Below are positions 47,294 through 57,497 of a DNA stretch of 64,000 nt, one piece after another (the stretch's first letter is position 1; each line of letters begins with the position of its first letter). This stretch comes from Trichomonas vaginalis G3 (taxonomy: Eukaryota; Parabasalia; Trichomonadida; Trichomonadidae). The position numbers were made by a program, and so were the translations under genes. Location: positions 11,169,962 through 11,233,961 of the forward strand of contig NC_067208.1 in the NCBI RefSeq assembly GCF_026262505.1, written 5' to 3'. Under the pieces are notes generated by a model that was not told the DNA's origin, made no database searches, and saw nothing but the letters and a program-made list of their open reading frames with translations.

Positions 47294-48980
47294 ACAAAAC
47301 CCGTATTTTTTCATGTGAATCTTATTGTATAAACTCTAAAAGTTCAATTTCCGGTCGAAAAAAACTTGAAAACAATTTGTATTCGACGAGTTAAAGAGCT
47401 CTATTTATTCTAAATTTTCCAAAAAAATTAGATTTCGTTTTTTCGCTTCAAAAAATGTTGTTTTAAGTTTTAAAATTTGTAATTCAAAATTTTTTTTGGA
47501 AAGATTTACGATTTTTTAATACTGCGAATGAGTTTTATTTTACATACTCTATTGATAAATCATATTTTTGTCGAGATATAACTTTTTTAAAAAAAATTAT
47601 ATGCAAAGAGTGTTATAGAATTCTAGAAGGTATAGTGCATAATTTGAAGTATACTATCAAATAAAGAAATTTTACAGTTTTTTAGTTTTATTTAGATGTA
47701 CGTTAGTTTAGATGGCTTCGTCGAAAACAAAGCATGTCTGTTAAGTTTATTCTTAACATGGTAAATAAAATGGCAACGAAGCCCAGTGTACTGCGTCTTA
47801 TGTCGTAGTTTTTGTTATCTTCATACTCAAATACAACAAATACAAATAGATTTATTACGAAAAAACGTATAAAACAAATGATATATTTATTTCTAGACAA
47901 GTTGACGAACATGTAGCGCAACTGTATCGCTTTAGAGAACAGTTCTTCCAACACCTACTCATTCAGTGAAAGATTTAAGAAGAACTCTTACTCGACCTTA
48001 ACTACCTACGCTTTGCTTGAACAATTCCCAACGAGGTTACTATAAGGTTGCAAGTCTTGTCAAAATGTAGTATGCAATACGTTGGGGAAAAATAGATATA
48101 TACGAACAAACTACTACAGTCTAGCAACTAGTCTTTAAGTGTAATGTATTTTTGCTACAAAGAGCTCATAACGAAGTCAAATTTTGCAATTTGATGTCAA
48201 AACTAGCTAGTTGTTGAATCAAATAGCGTTGTGACTTTGTATACATCACGATCTTGTGGTATCAGAGCTGTACTGCTGCAGACTAATTCAACTAAACATG
48301 AGCAAGATTGGGATTTCTATTCTCTGGGGTGCGAGGCTCGTCCAAAGTTCAAGCAGCTACAGTGTTTTGGATCACCTAAAGAATTTTGGGAATTCAGTTA
48401 TCCGTTACTACTCTTAAATTAAAGTAGAGCACTACAGCGAATCAATCGTAATGCCTAGTCTCTCCAGTAACAAGCTGATCTGCTATATTAACTTTAAAGC
48501 CAAATCGATTCACATTGTTGCTGGTAAGTCTGATTGCTTCAGATAGAGAGCATGAATTGCTTCTTTATCATCTAATCCCCATCCCCCTTGTTCCCGATTG
48601 GATGATATGGACAATTCATCTTTCTCTAACGAAACAAAATGACACTTTTTTGGCGGCTTATTGACTCAGAAAAATTTGAGAGTTAACGAATAATTTTGGC
48701 GCCAAAAATAATTTCTCTTAATTTATTAAATTTAATATACGCACATCCATAAGTTATGCTATTTTTCTATTTATTTTGTTCTAAAATTCTAAATATTTTT
48801 TTTTCATAACATAAAATATGATGTCTAGTCTCATTTACATAACAACATGCCTTAGAATAGGTTTTTTATTCTTTTTGTCACTTTAAATTAAGAATAAAAA
48901 GATAATTTAAATTGAATATTTGCGATTATTCTCACTAATGCTGCTTCCTCTTTTATTAGGTAGACAACAAAAAGTTAGCC
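47294..48980. other. Intergenic region, no convincing gene
   Basis: Short frames at 47703-47954 (minus) and 48231-48422 (plus) lack recognisable features. The DNA between 47700 and 48600 is less A+T-rich than its surroundings, which suggests a decayed element or gene, but nothing can be named. AAATGACACTTTTTTGGCGG occurs near 48640. Confidence 0.4.
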
Positions 48981-49562
48981 TTGGACTCCCATATCAGATT
49001 TTTGATTGGTTGCGTATATAATGAGCTGGGATTGATAGACGAAAACCCAGTGAGAAAATTTTTGACGCCCTTTTCAATACAAAAAATCGAAAAGGAGTCA
49101 AAGGATCAATATTTTCCAATTCAAATGGTTCAAATATCAGATAAATCCCAAAAGTACGAATCCATTTTATCAAATAACAACTTTTTCTATCCAAGCACAT
49201 ACAAATCTTCACTAACAATAAAATTGAATTGGAAAGCTCAAGAAGCTGAATTGGAAAACTCAAAAAGAGATGGATTGTTTGTCCCAGATTCACAAAAATT
49301 GTTCATAGAATTAATAAATTACTTAAATAAAGTCCAAAAATACAATTGCGTTCGAATATCTTTGAATTTTTATTCGATTCTTTACAATGAGCATTCATAT
49401 ACATTCTACTTTGATACTTATGATGATGCAATTAGAAATGATAAGGAAATCGCTCAAAAACTCGCTAACCTTTACCAAGTCCATCCAGTTATTCAAATTC
49501 ATGATGAAACGCAGGGTAAGAAGTTACCTAAGCTTATGGAAAAGAAAGGCCAGCGTCGCTGA
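48981..49562 (+). CDS. Host protein fragment, 5' end missing or unclear
   Basis: The frame is open from about 48962 and codes a coherent alpha/beta protein of about 195 residues (RFLIGCVYNELGLIDENPV, KLNWKAQEAELENSKRDG, CVRISLNFYSILYNEH, AQKLANLYQVHPVIQIHD) ending in a basic tail LMEKKGQRR. No ATG opens it; the first in-frame ATG is 49125. A TTTTATTAG sequence just before the frame could be a splice acceptor or the edge of a truncation. It may be a decayed or 5'-truncated gene. Family not recognised. Confidence 0.45.
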   Translation: MDSHIRFLIGCVYNELGLIDENPVRKFLTPFSIQKIEKESKDQYFPIQMVQISDKSQKYESILSNNNFFYPSTYKSSLTIKLNWKAQEAELENSKRDGLFVPDSQKLFIELINYLNKVQKYNCVRISLNFYSILYNEHSYTFYFDTYDDAIRNDKEIAQKLANLYQVHPVIQIHDETQGKKLPKLMEKKGQRR

Positions 49563-50053
49563 AAGTTTTCTTGGAACTAATTATCATTTTTTATATTTTT
49601 TGTTTTATACCTTTCTAAGAAATATGTATTTATTTATATCTTATTCTGTAATAAACAAATTCCTATTTATTTTATAAATCTGATAAAAATATTTTTATTT
49701 TTGGAATTATCATTATTTTGAAGATTCACTATTGAAGAGATGGATTCACTACGTTATATAGATGTTCAATGTATCTTCTCCCTTGATAAAAGCCATATAA
49801 AAATTTGAGATATTAAATTAATTTTATGCATCTTTCACTGATAATGTTTGAAACTTAAAGTATTACCTCATAATAAAGGTTTGAGACAGAATTCATCTAA
49901 ATATAAATCGTTCAATCAAAATTTTCATCTAAAAAAGAAGTTTTCAAATTATTTAGATAAATAATATTTATTAAATTAACAAGTATTTATATATAGTTAG
50001 TAAATCTCCAAAAAAATTGAAAATTATTTTCCAATATTCTTGCAAAAATTTGA
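49563..50053. other. Intergenic, no gene seen
   Basis: A+T-rich 3' flanks of two convergent genes. Nothing is recognised. Confidence 0.6.
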
Positions 50054-51421
50054 TTATTCATTTGTCTCAAACTCACTTAAGAATAAATCAGCTAGTTTCG
50101 AACCTTCATCGCTTAAACTGTTGTAAATTTCATCAATATTCTGAACAATGTTCATTTGCGCGATTCTTTCTCTTGGCTCAGTTCCAATTGAAGCAGAATC
50201 GCATTTATGCAATGCAGTTAATAGTGCGTTGACAAATAACACAAACCTTCTTCCACCTGTATCAAAAACAAAATCTGTGAACATTTCGAGCCTAGGATCT
50301 AATAACATGTCTCTAGATGCTTCTGGAATGGTGAAATTCAAGAGTTGTGAAAATATTACAAATGAAATTTCTTTAATTGAAGAAGTTGCTGTCTCCATGT
50401 ATTCAGAAAGATGATCCATGATTCCCAACATAAGAAAATGTTCAGGAGCTCCGGGATAGTGCTTGATTGCTGCATTAATTGCAGTAAAAGCTTTAATTGT
50501 GACCTGTTCTGAAATATGGTTGGTCAGATCTATCAATTTTTCAAAGACTTGTGGATAAGGAAATGTATAAAAATGAGTATCTGGTCTTCCAAGTAATTTT
50601 CTGAAAATTTCAAGAGATATTAAGGTAATATTATCATCTTCATGTGGAATAAGTGTTAAAATACTGAAAGCAAGTGTTGTTCCACCTAATAATTTAAAAT
50701 CTTGGATATAATTCGTCAAAAAATAGCTAATACACCACAGACTTAATAACACCGATCTGTCATCGTAATTTAGTGCAGCCAAAGTTGCATTTTTAATTTT
50801 TTCTTTTTGTTTTTCTGTAAGTGACAAATTTTTGACCATTGAGAGAATAAATGTCATAGATGCATGTGTCATAGCAATGTCTTTCGCTTTTATGATGTTT
50901 GAAATAGTAGTTTTAAAAATAAAATGAAGAATTTCATCTGCGTATTCAGAATGGGTCTGGCTGATCAAAAATGAAAAGCAGTCGAGTATTTGCGGTTGTT
51001 TGTCTTTAAATATATCCCACATTTGTTGAAGAACTGCAATAATTCCATTATCGCTGAATCTAATAACAAATGGTGAATTTTTCATTTCTAAAAGTAAAAT
51101 AAAGTTGTCAAGTAGTGCATTGGCGTCATCATTTGACATTGTAGGCGAAAATAATGAAATTACATTTTGAATGTAATCTTTTTTAAAGATATTTGCATAC
51201 TGATAGCCTTGATTTGATCGAATTTTATCATTTAAGTCAATTAAAGTGAAGAATGATGGCTCGTTCATGAATGTTTCAAAATTTTTTAAAAATTCTTCAG
51301 TAAATGATTTCAATTCTTCACCATCTTGTGAATTTTCTGTCTGTTCTACTGATAACTGATCTAATGGATCTATAAGCTTATCAATAGCTATTTGTTGGAA
51401 ATCTTTATATTCATCATCCAT
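50054..51421 (-). CDS. Armadillo/HEAT-like repeat protein, 455 aa
   Basis: The start MDDEYKDFQQIAIDKLIDP is acidic, followed by an all-helical solenoid with repeated hydrophobic helices (for example MSNDDANALLDNFILLLEM, VTIKAFTAINAAIKHYPG and SSIKEISFVIFSQLLNFT). The acidic N-terminus plus ARM-like repeats resembles the importin-alpha-like proteins common in trichomonads, but no NLS-binding motif is clear. It shares architecture and length with the gene at 57498. No catalytic residues are expected; a binding scaffold role is inferred. Confidence 0.65.
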   Translation of the reverse strand: MDDEYKDFQQIAIDKLIDPLDQLSVEQTENSQDGEELKSFTEEFLKNFETFMNEPSFFTLIDLNDKIRSNQGYQYANIFKKDYIQNVISLFSPTMSNDDANALLDNFILLLEMKNSPFVIRFSDNGIIAVLQQMWDIFKDKQPQILDCFSFLISQTHSEYADEILHFIFKTTISNIIKAKDIAMTHASMTFILSMVKNLSLTEKQKEKIKNATLAALNYDDRSVLLSLWCISYFLTNYIQDFKLLGGTTLAFSILTLIPHEDDNITLISLEIFRKLLGRPDTHFYTFPYPQVFEKLIDLTNHISEQVTIKAFTAINAAIKHYPGAPEHFLMLGIMDHLSEYMETATSSIKEISFVIFSQLLNFTIPEASRDMLLDPRLEMFTDFVFDTGGRRFVLFVNALLTALHKCDSASIGTEPRERIAQMNIVQNIDEIYNSLSDEGSKLADLFLSEFETNE

Positions 51422-51621
51422 TTTTATGAATAATTGACTTCAAGTAAAAGTTATTGAAATCATGCAGTATGATAAATGTAAGAAGGATTGTAAACAAAAT
51501 ATTAAAATAACAAAAATTTAATTACAAAATACAAACAAATAAAACAATAATATAGAAGAATTGCCTCATTGAAATGAATAATCAGTATATGAGACAATGA
51601 ATCTTGAAAACAATTAACTAA

Positions 51622-52689
51622 TTAATGAACATTTTTTCTATTTGTGCATAAATTTGAATGTACACCCCTTGAAATCTTTGGGTGCAAACGTTCTCTTGCT
51701 TTGTAATGTGAAATTCCTTGTTTAGGCTTTAAAATATGAGGTAAAGCGCAAGTTGCAGAGTTTTTGCATTCTAGAGTGTCATTAGCTACTGCAGGCTGTG
51801 GAATTACTTTTGTCTGTTTAGGAAGCATCCAGTCATATTGGAAATCATAAACAAAATTTTCTCTAATGAACAGTTTTCTAAACATTTTCCTATATTTGGC
51901 GTAATCAGGCTTCTCTTCAAAAGAAAGAGATCTTACAGAGCTTAAGAAATCTGCAAATTCTTGTGGAATTCCTTCGCATATTTTCTCAATAGGAGTATTG
52001 ATCTTAAGATCTCTGATCATTTGGTTCTTTTCGGTTTTGTTTGAAGCTTGGACGTTTATCCAAGGAAGTGTTCCTTTCAAAAGATAAACTAAAACATACG
52101 CAACACTTTCTAAATCATCACGGCGAGATTGCTCATGTCCCATATGAGAATTTATTGAAGTATATCTAATTGTTCCTGATACCGATTTCCCTGTGCAAAA
52201 TTTTATATGTTCATGAGTGTATCTATCACAATATGGCTTTGAAATGCCCATATCAATCATATATATTTGGTTGGACTTCTTTCCCTTTCCTATTACGAAA
52301 TTGTCTGGTTTAATATCGCGATGAATTAAATTTTTATGATGAAGATATTCAACTCTCGTAATCATTTGGTCTGCAATCATTAAGACTGTCTTAATTGAAA
52401 AAGATTTGTCGTTCTCGTTGAATAATGTTTGTAAAGATTTTCCTAATAAATCCATGACTAGAGCATTCTGATTGTCATCAGAACCATAGTATTTAATATT
52501 AGGTATACCTACTCCACCTTGAAGTAATCGATATATTGCCGATTCATTTTTTAGAAGTTGAATTTTATTATTTTTCATTTCAACCTTAACTGCAACTTCT
52601 TCGGAAGTGTTTACATTCTCGGCAACATATATTTCGCCAAAGCTCCCTCCGCCGAGTTTCTCGCCCAAGAGATATCGGGAGCCAAGCAT
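51622..52689 (-). CDS. Casein kinase 1-like protein kinase, 355 aa
   Basis: The kinase domain has the glycine-rich loop GEKLGGGSFGEIYVAE (9-24), the VAIK-type lysine at 35 (EVAVKVE), the catalytic loop HRDIKPDNFVIG (123-134; Asp 125), an activation segment DMGISKPY in place of the usual DFG (Asp 146), and the CK1 signature GTIRYTSINSHMGHEQSRRD with DLES. CK1-type kinases are strongly expanded in trichomonads. The C-terminal 60 residues are not kinase-like. ATG 52689 is used, but the frame is open 13 codons upstream (QSTLQGRQ) without ATG. Confidence 0.9.
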   Translation of the reverse strand: MLGSRYLLGEKLGGGSFGEIYVAENVNTSEEVAVKVEMKNNKIQLLKNESAIYRLLQGGVGIPNIKYYGSDDNQNALVMDLLGKSLQTLFNENDKSFSIKTVLMIADQMITRVEYLHHKNLIHRDIKPDNFVIGKGKKSNQIYMIDMGISKPYCDRYTHEHIKFCTGKSVSGTIRYTSINSHMGHEQSRRDDLESVAYVLVYLLKGTLPWINVQASNKTEKNQMIRDLKINTPIEKICEGIPQEFADFLSSVRSLSFEEKPDYAKYRKMFRKLFIRENFVYDFQYDWMLPKQTKVIPQPAVANDTLECKNSATCALPHILKPKQGISHYKARERLHPKISRGVHSNLCTNRKNVH

Positions 52690-53245
52690 CTGCCTTCCTT
52701 GTAACGTACTCTGATTTTGGATACATCATCGTTAAGTTATAATAAAATATTCATATGGGATACATGTGATAACTAAATATTACAACAAAATTGTATGATT
52801 TCGTTCAAATAAAATTATTGAAATCACTTATTTATAATCCAAGCCGAATTTTTGATGATTTTGGATACACATAATGAATGGAAAACTATTGAAACTTTAA
52901 TTTTTCTCTACAAAATTTTATTCAAAGTAGTTTTTGAAATCAAATATTATAAGAAAATAATCAATTTTGCAGTTTTCACAATTTTTTGGAAATTTTTAAA
53001 TAGCGCATTCATAATGTTTTTAGATCTTATTGCGATTGATCATTAAATTTTAGAAAAAATTCGAAAGTACAAAATATCAAAAATAAAATAATCAATTTGG
53101 ATTATTAGTAGCTCGATCACAAAAGTACTTATATAATGTTTTAGGGGTACAACGAACATAAGAAGGTAAAAAATTCAATTTAAATAAAAACTTAAGACAT
53201 AATCTATAACACATTTTTAACATAATTAATCAAACAACATTGCAA
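52690..53245. other. Intergenic, no gene seen
   Basis: A+T-rich DNA between the kinase promoter side and the 3' end of the permease gene. The short frame 52852-53046 has no support. Confidence 0.55.
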
Positions 53246-54613
53246 TTATTTGACCATACTTTTCACTTGCATAGCAATAATTGCAATTGCAAGGAATATT
53301 CCGAAGATTGTAAGGAACCAGCAACCCCAGAAATAAAATGAATTGACTTTTGGCTTATAGTGTATATACCAAAGAAGGCCAGGGATTGTGACATTAATAA
53401 TGCAGCCAAAGGATCCTGTGTAATCAAGAATATCCATGATCTTTGGATAGAATGCTCCAATACATACTGGAATTGTATGTGCAACAACATGGACAATTGC
53501 AAGCTTCTTTACTGGGAGAATATCCGGGTCATTGATCTTAAAGAATAATTGCGACCAAGCACCCATAATTGGCTTGTTGAGAACTGGATAGGAACATGTT
53601 ACAGCAAGGAAGCAGCCTGCTTTGAGGATGTTGAACAATACATCCTTTTGGAACTTTTCGTATGAGAAGATCAATTTGGACTCTGATTCATTGAAGACCA
53701 TCATATATCCAAGAATTGAAGGGATAACAAGGATGAATAAACACGATGCGCATGTCCAAAGAAGAGATATGTAACGCTTACGTAAATCCTTATTGTATTT
53801 GTTAACAATAGGAAGGGTAGTGATTGGAAGGGTGAAGTTAAGGAAGAACATGGATAGGGCAGAGAATATACCAAGGCCTGCACGCCCAAGAGAGAAAGAC
53901 GGATCTTTAAGATCCATTGTCTTGATAACTGTTGGGAACTTGATAATAACAACAAGGATATAGAAGAGCATGATACCTATTGTTAATGATGAGAAGTACG
54001 ATAAGAACTTAAGACTCTTCGGAATAGCTAAACCAACAGGTACTACACTATAAGCGAAGGTGATTCCAACACGTATCCAATATGCTACTGTAATACCACT
54101 TAACTCAATCCACTGCTGTATAACATCGCATGAGATTACGACATATGCAATATTACTTGCAATGCAGAAAATTAATGAAATAATGGATACAAAAACTTGT
54201 CCTCCATGACCAAATACCTTGAGTGCAATATCATCAAGTCCATCGCCTTCGAGATCTTGCTCGATTTTTACTAAGATCTTCGAACACACATAAGCAATAT
54301 ATGCAGCAAATGCTAATAGTACAATAGATGGAATAATACCAACTTCTCCGAACTTTCCTGGTAATGTGAAAATGCTTGCACCAAGTAAAGAGTTCAACAG
54401 ATTAATAATTGTAGCAAATCTTCCAACTCTGGTCTCTTCTTGATTTGCTTTTTCTTTTTCTTCATCTAAGTCTGCATCTGGATTTTCAGCATCTTTTTTA
54501 TCATCAGAACTAGATTTTACGTCACTACTAGTTGAATAACTGTTTACAACCTCTGGGACCTCTCCTGGAACTTCATGGAGACTTGGAGAATCACTAGCCT
54601 CAGCACTTGACAT
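53246..54613 (-). CDS. Amino-acid permease of the AAAP family, 455 aa
   Basis: The frame is open to 54637, but the natural ATG is 54613 (MSSAEASDSPSLHEVPG), which follows ATCAAATTTT. A serine/acidic cytoplasmic N-terminus of about 85 residues precedes the AAAP signature ATIINLLNSLLGASIFTLPG, and eleven membrane segments can be placed across the rest (for example IPSIVLLAFAAYIAYVCSKI, VFVSIISLIFCIASNIAYVV, FLTIFGIFLAIAIIAMQV). AAAP/SLC38-type carriers move amino acids with protons or sodium across plasma or lysosomal membranes. The substrate cannot be told. Confidence 0.85.
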   Translation of the reverse strand: MSSAEASDSPSLHEVPGEVPEVVNSYSTSSDVKSSSDDKKDAENPDADLDEEKEKANQEETRVGRFATIINLLNSLLGASIFTLPGKFGEVGIIPSIVLLAFAAYIAYVCSKILVKIEQDLEGDGLDDIALKVFGHGGQVFVSIISLIFCIASNIAYVVISCDVIQQWIELSGITVAYWIRVGITFAYSVVPVGLAIPKSLKFLSYFSSLTIGIMLFYILVVIIKFPTVIKTMDLKDPSFSLGRAGLGIFSALSMFFLNFTLPITTLPIVNKYNKDLRKRYISLLWTCASCLFILVIPSILGYMMVFNESESKLIFSYEKFQKDVLFNILKAGCFLAVTCSYPVLNKPIMGAWSQLFFKINDPDILPVKKLAIVHVVAHTIPVCIGAFYPKIMDILDYTGSFGCIINVTIPGLLWYIHYKPKVNSFYFWGCWFLTIFGIFLAIAIIAMQVKSMVK

Positions 54614-55629
54614 AAAATTTGATTTTGTTCTATTCAATTTTTATACTATCAATGTTAGTATTGAAATAAATAAATCTTTTAGTCCTTTTTTGATCCACAG
54701 AGGTTTTACTTTGCAAAGTGTTTTTCCTTATTTGAAGAAATCGGAAATAATTTTATTATTCTTATATCCCGTATTTTAATGTCTTTATATGGTCAAATGT
54801 ATAGCTGATTAATTTTGACAGCTATTCAAAAATTCAATGAAAAGGACCAATCTTCTTTCAAAGATTCACTTTGAATTTTTTCAATGATTACATTTTATGA
54901 ATGATTTTTTCCAAGCAAAAAGATATATCTATCTATCTATCCAGCTACCAGTTTCCATCATCTTGTTTTTAAAATAATCTTGATTTCTTTGTTTACGTTT
55001 TCGACTTTACAATATTATTTTACAGGAATCTTTTTGTAGTATTCCCAGAGAATGGGCAGGTTTGGCAGAATATTCATGCGATCTAATAAATTAAATGTGT
55101 TTTTGTAAATAAAAATATTATTGATTCCATTGATCTTCACAAAAATATTCAATTTTTGAATTGAGACGGAATCAAAATTAACCAAAACGATTTTCACTCA
55201 TTATGATGATTTAATCAATGATATAACCTCATGGTACATCGAAGTTGAAATAACCTTGTTGAATTTGATCGACATGCCGAATAGAATATTGAATGATAGT
55301 GAAATCAAATAAACTCAAAAATTATCATGTATTGATCGCCACAATCTCATTTTATTATTTCTCATAATAAGGCAAATTTTTAAAAATTTCATCGTTTTCC
55401 AAACAACCGGTATAAAAAATAATTTGATATATCATCATTACTTGTTATTAATTTAATAAAAATACTAATTATTAAGTGTTTTATCCTTATTATAAGATCA
55501 ATATTTTATTTCTTATTGAGTATATAGTTATGAGGTATCAATTCTATATATAGATGCATTGCTATTGTTATTGAAAGACACAACGAAAAATAAATATGTA
55601 TGATTGAAATGCATCAATTATATTGAAAA
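54614..55629. other. Intergenic with ATCT microsatellite
   Basis: No gene is supported; a 60-residue minus frame at 55015-55197 lacks other evidence. A short (ATCT)n run is at about 54926-54942. Confidence 0.5.
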
Positions 55630-55633
55630 TTAA

Positions 55634-56672
55634 GGGTGCACCCGTATGTACGTTTATTTGAGAGGAGGAGGATTACCCTCTCAATTTTGAGGGATTCATT
55701 AGTTTATTTTCTCGATGAATATGCAATAAAATTTGATTTTTACCTTATCAATATACTTCATATAATATACACATGTTCATGTAAAAACTTTTTTCCAAAA
55801 TCCTCAGGAATTAAGGGATTTTTGAATTTTAAGAATTTTTTTCGAATTTTTTCGAAAAAAAATATTTTCAGAACAGCCTTAACGGCTAAGATTTAGGAAC
55901 AATGTTAAGTATCAAAAAGAAAGGAGGTCTGATATAGACAACATATATCGTTGAAGGTTGAAAAAATCTCTAATATTTGAGCCCAAAATTTCAAATTTTA
56001 ATTTTTTGAAAAAAGAGGCCACCCGTATGTACGTTTATTTGCGAGGAGGAGGATTATATTTTTGAAAGGGTGAAACATTATGAATATGTTAATTATATAA
56101 TAATATGTATTATTATAAAAAAGAAAAAATAAAGCACGTTAAAATTTTCTTTCTTGATTTTTTACAAAATCTACTTAGAATTATGCAAAATATGACTAAA
56201 TAATTATAAATTTCAAGTTAAATTTTAATTTTGATAAATAATTTAAATTTCAAAATATCAAGTTCAGTTCGACTATGTATGCAGTAATTCCTCAATAAAG
56301 TGCCAAAACCCTATTAAAATATATGAACATTTTCAACATTTTAATGTTTTTATTTAAAAATTTGTTGGAATATGAGCTTCAAACAATTATTATGTAAATA
56401 AAAATAATTAAATATATGTATTTATTCGTATTACAACTGTAGTAAGTCGATTCTTCCTTTCTTCTACTGAGATTTGAATTTGATTTCGAATTGTAAAGAG
56501 ATTCAAAGGGAAAATACTAGCGGATAAAAACTACCTCCATGAAAGGGTCATAATGGAGTCAAGTTGTATTTTTTGATATTTTTTGCTTTTCGAGCCTAAA
56601 TAGGTAGCCAAGATAATGCCTAAAAATAAGGTTCTAAATTCTGAAGTTTACATGATCCTCTCGTGTGCACCC
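55634..56672. mobile_element. TTAA-flanked inverted-repeat element, copy 2 (1039 bases)
   Basis: The ends GGGTGCACCCGTATG and CTCGTGTGCACCC are inverted, with TTAA outside both (55630-55633 and 56673-56676). It aligns along its length with copy 1 at 17886-20534 once the nested insertion there is left out. The motif TACGTTTATTTGAGAGGAGG is found just inside the left end (55648-) and again inside the element (56030-, with GCGAGG). There is no coding frame of useful length. It is a non-autonomous DNA transposon, probably mobilised by a TTAA-specific transposase encoded elsewhere. Confidence 0.85.
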
Positions 56673-56931
56673 TTAAAATTATTCCACAGATGAATGAAAT
56701 CATTAAAAATATGATCGAATAAAAATGGTGCATTTGTATGAGCTGAATATGGTTCAAGATGTTATAATCCTTTGATTCAGAACAATATTGTGTATTAAAC
56801 GAATATAACTTCACCAATAGTATTTTCACATAAAATTGCAATATATTTTTTGAATTTAGAACCGTAAGAGTTCATATTTTTTTAAAAATAAAAATAATCA
56901 AATATGAAATATAACAAACATGTTTACAACT

Positions 56932-57450
56932 TTATTCTTTGCAAGAGAGACAACCAATAGCTGCAATATATGGCCTATTGCATTTTTCACATTTCTGATA
57001 TGCTTTCTGGTTAGGATCACGTAAAATATGATTAGCACAATATAATGACGACGGAACAACTGTATTGATACAATCTTCAACGCAACATATCTTTGCTTCT
57101 CCTCGATTTTCTTTAATTGTTTTCCGCCATTCATGTCTCTGTTTGTATAATTGCTCTATATCAGATTCTGTTCCATTTTCCAATAAATTTTCTATCTCAT
57201 TGAGCTGTTTTTGAATATCTTTAGTTTTATCATTTACGATATCTTGATTTAAGTAGTGATGACGTAAACGTGCAAAGTCACCGTTTGATAAATCGCTGTT
57301 TTCTTCTAAAGATTCGCATTTTTTAATGATTCCTGACTCTTTAATATTAAAATCAGTTTCGATTGCATTTTTTGGAGGATCTTCTGTGGGTAATGGCATG
57401 CCGCGTTCATTAAATATTTGAGCTAGCTTCGGATTCATTTGATTCTCCAT
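56932..57450 (-). CDS. KANSL2/INO80D-type zinc-finger protein (zf-C3Hc3H), 172 aa
   Basis: The C-terminal 55 residues have the spacing of the potential DNA-binding C3Hc3H finger: CCVEDCINTVVPSSLYCANH, then ILRDPNQKAYQKCEKCNR and GCLSCKE. The LYC..HIL.D..Q pattern is characteristic. The middle part (about 60-115) forms a coiled coil (IQKQLNEIENLLENGTES). In other eukaryotes this finger occurs in NSL/INO80 chromatin complex subunits, so a chromatin role is plausible. It is divergent from the gene at 57498, with 47 bases between the two start codons. Confidence 0.7.
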   Translation of the reverse strand: MENQMNPKLAQIFNERGMPLPTEDPPKNAIETDFNIKESGIIKKCESLEENSDLSNGDFARLRHHYLNQDIVNDKTKDIQKQLNEIENLLENGTESDIEQLYKQRHEWRKTIKENRGEAKICCVEDCINTVVPSSLYCANHILRDPNQKAYQKCEKCNRPYIAAIGCLSCKE

Positions 57451-57497
57451 TGATCGCTCAATGTAAATTCTTTCCCAAATAAAAGTGCCAAAATTTT
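57451..57497. promoter_or_regulatory. 47-base bidirectional promoter
   Basis: Two start codons on opposite strands (57450 minus and 57498 plus) are only 47 bases apart. The plus side shows AAAAGTGCCAAAATTTTATG; on the minus strand the same DNA gives GGCACTTTTATT. It must hold both core promoters, which sets an upper limit on promoter size in this organism. Confidence 0.6.

Noticed and set aside
47703-48422. Short frames of 83 and 63 residues
   Set aside because: No family features, no good start context, possibly decayed DNA; not reported as genes.
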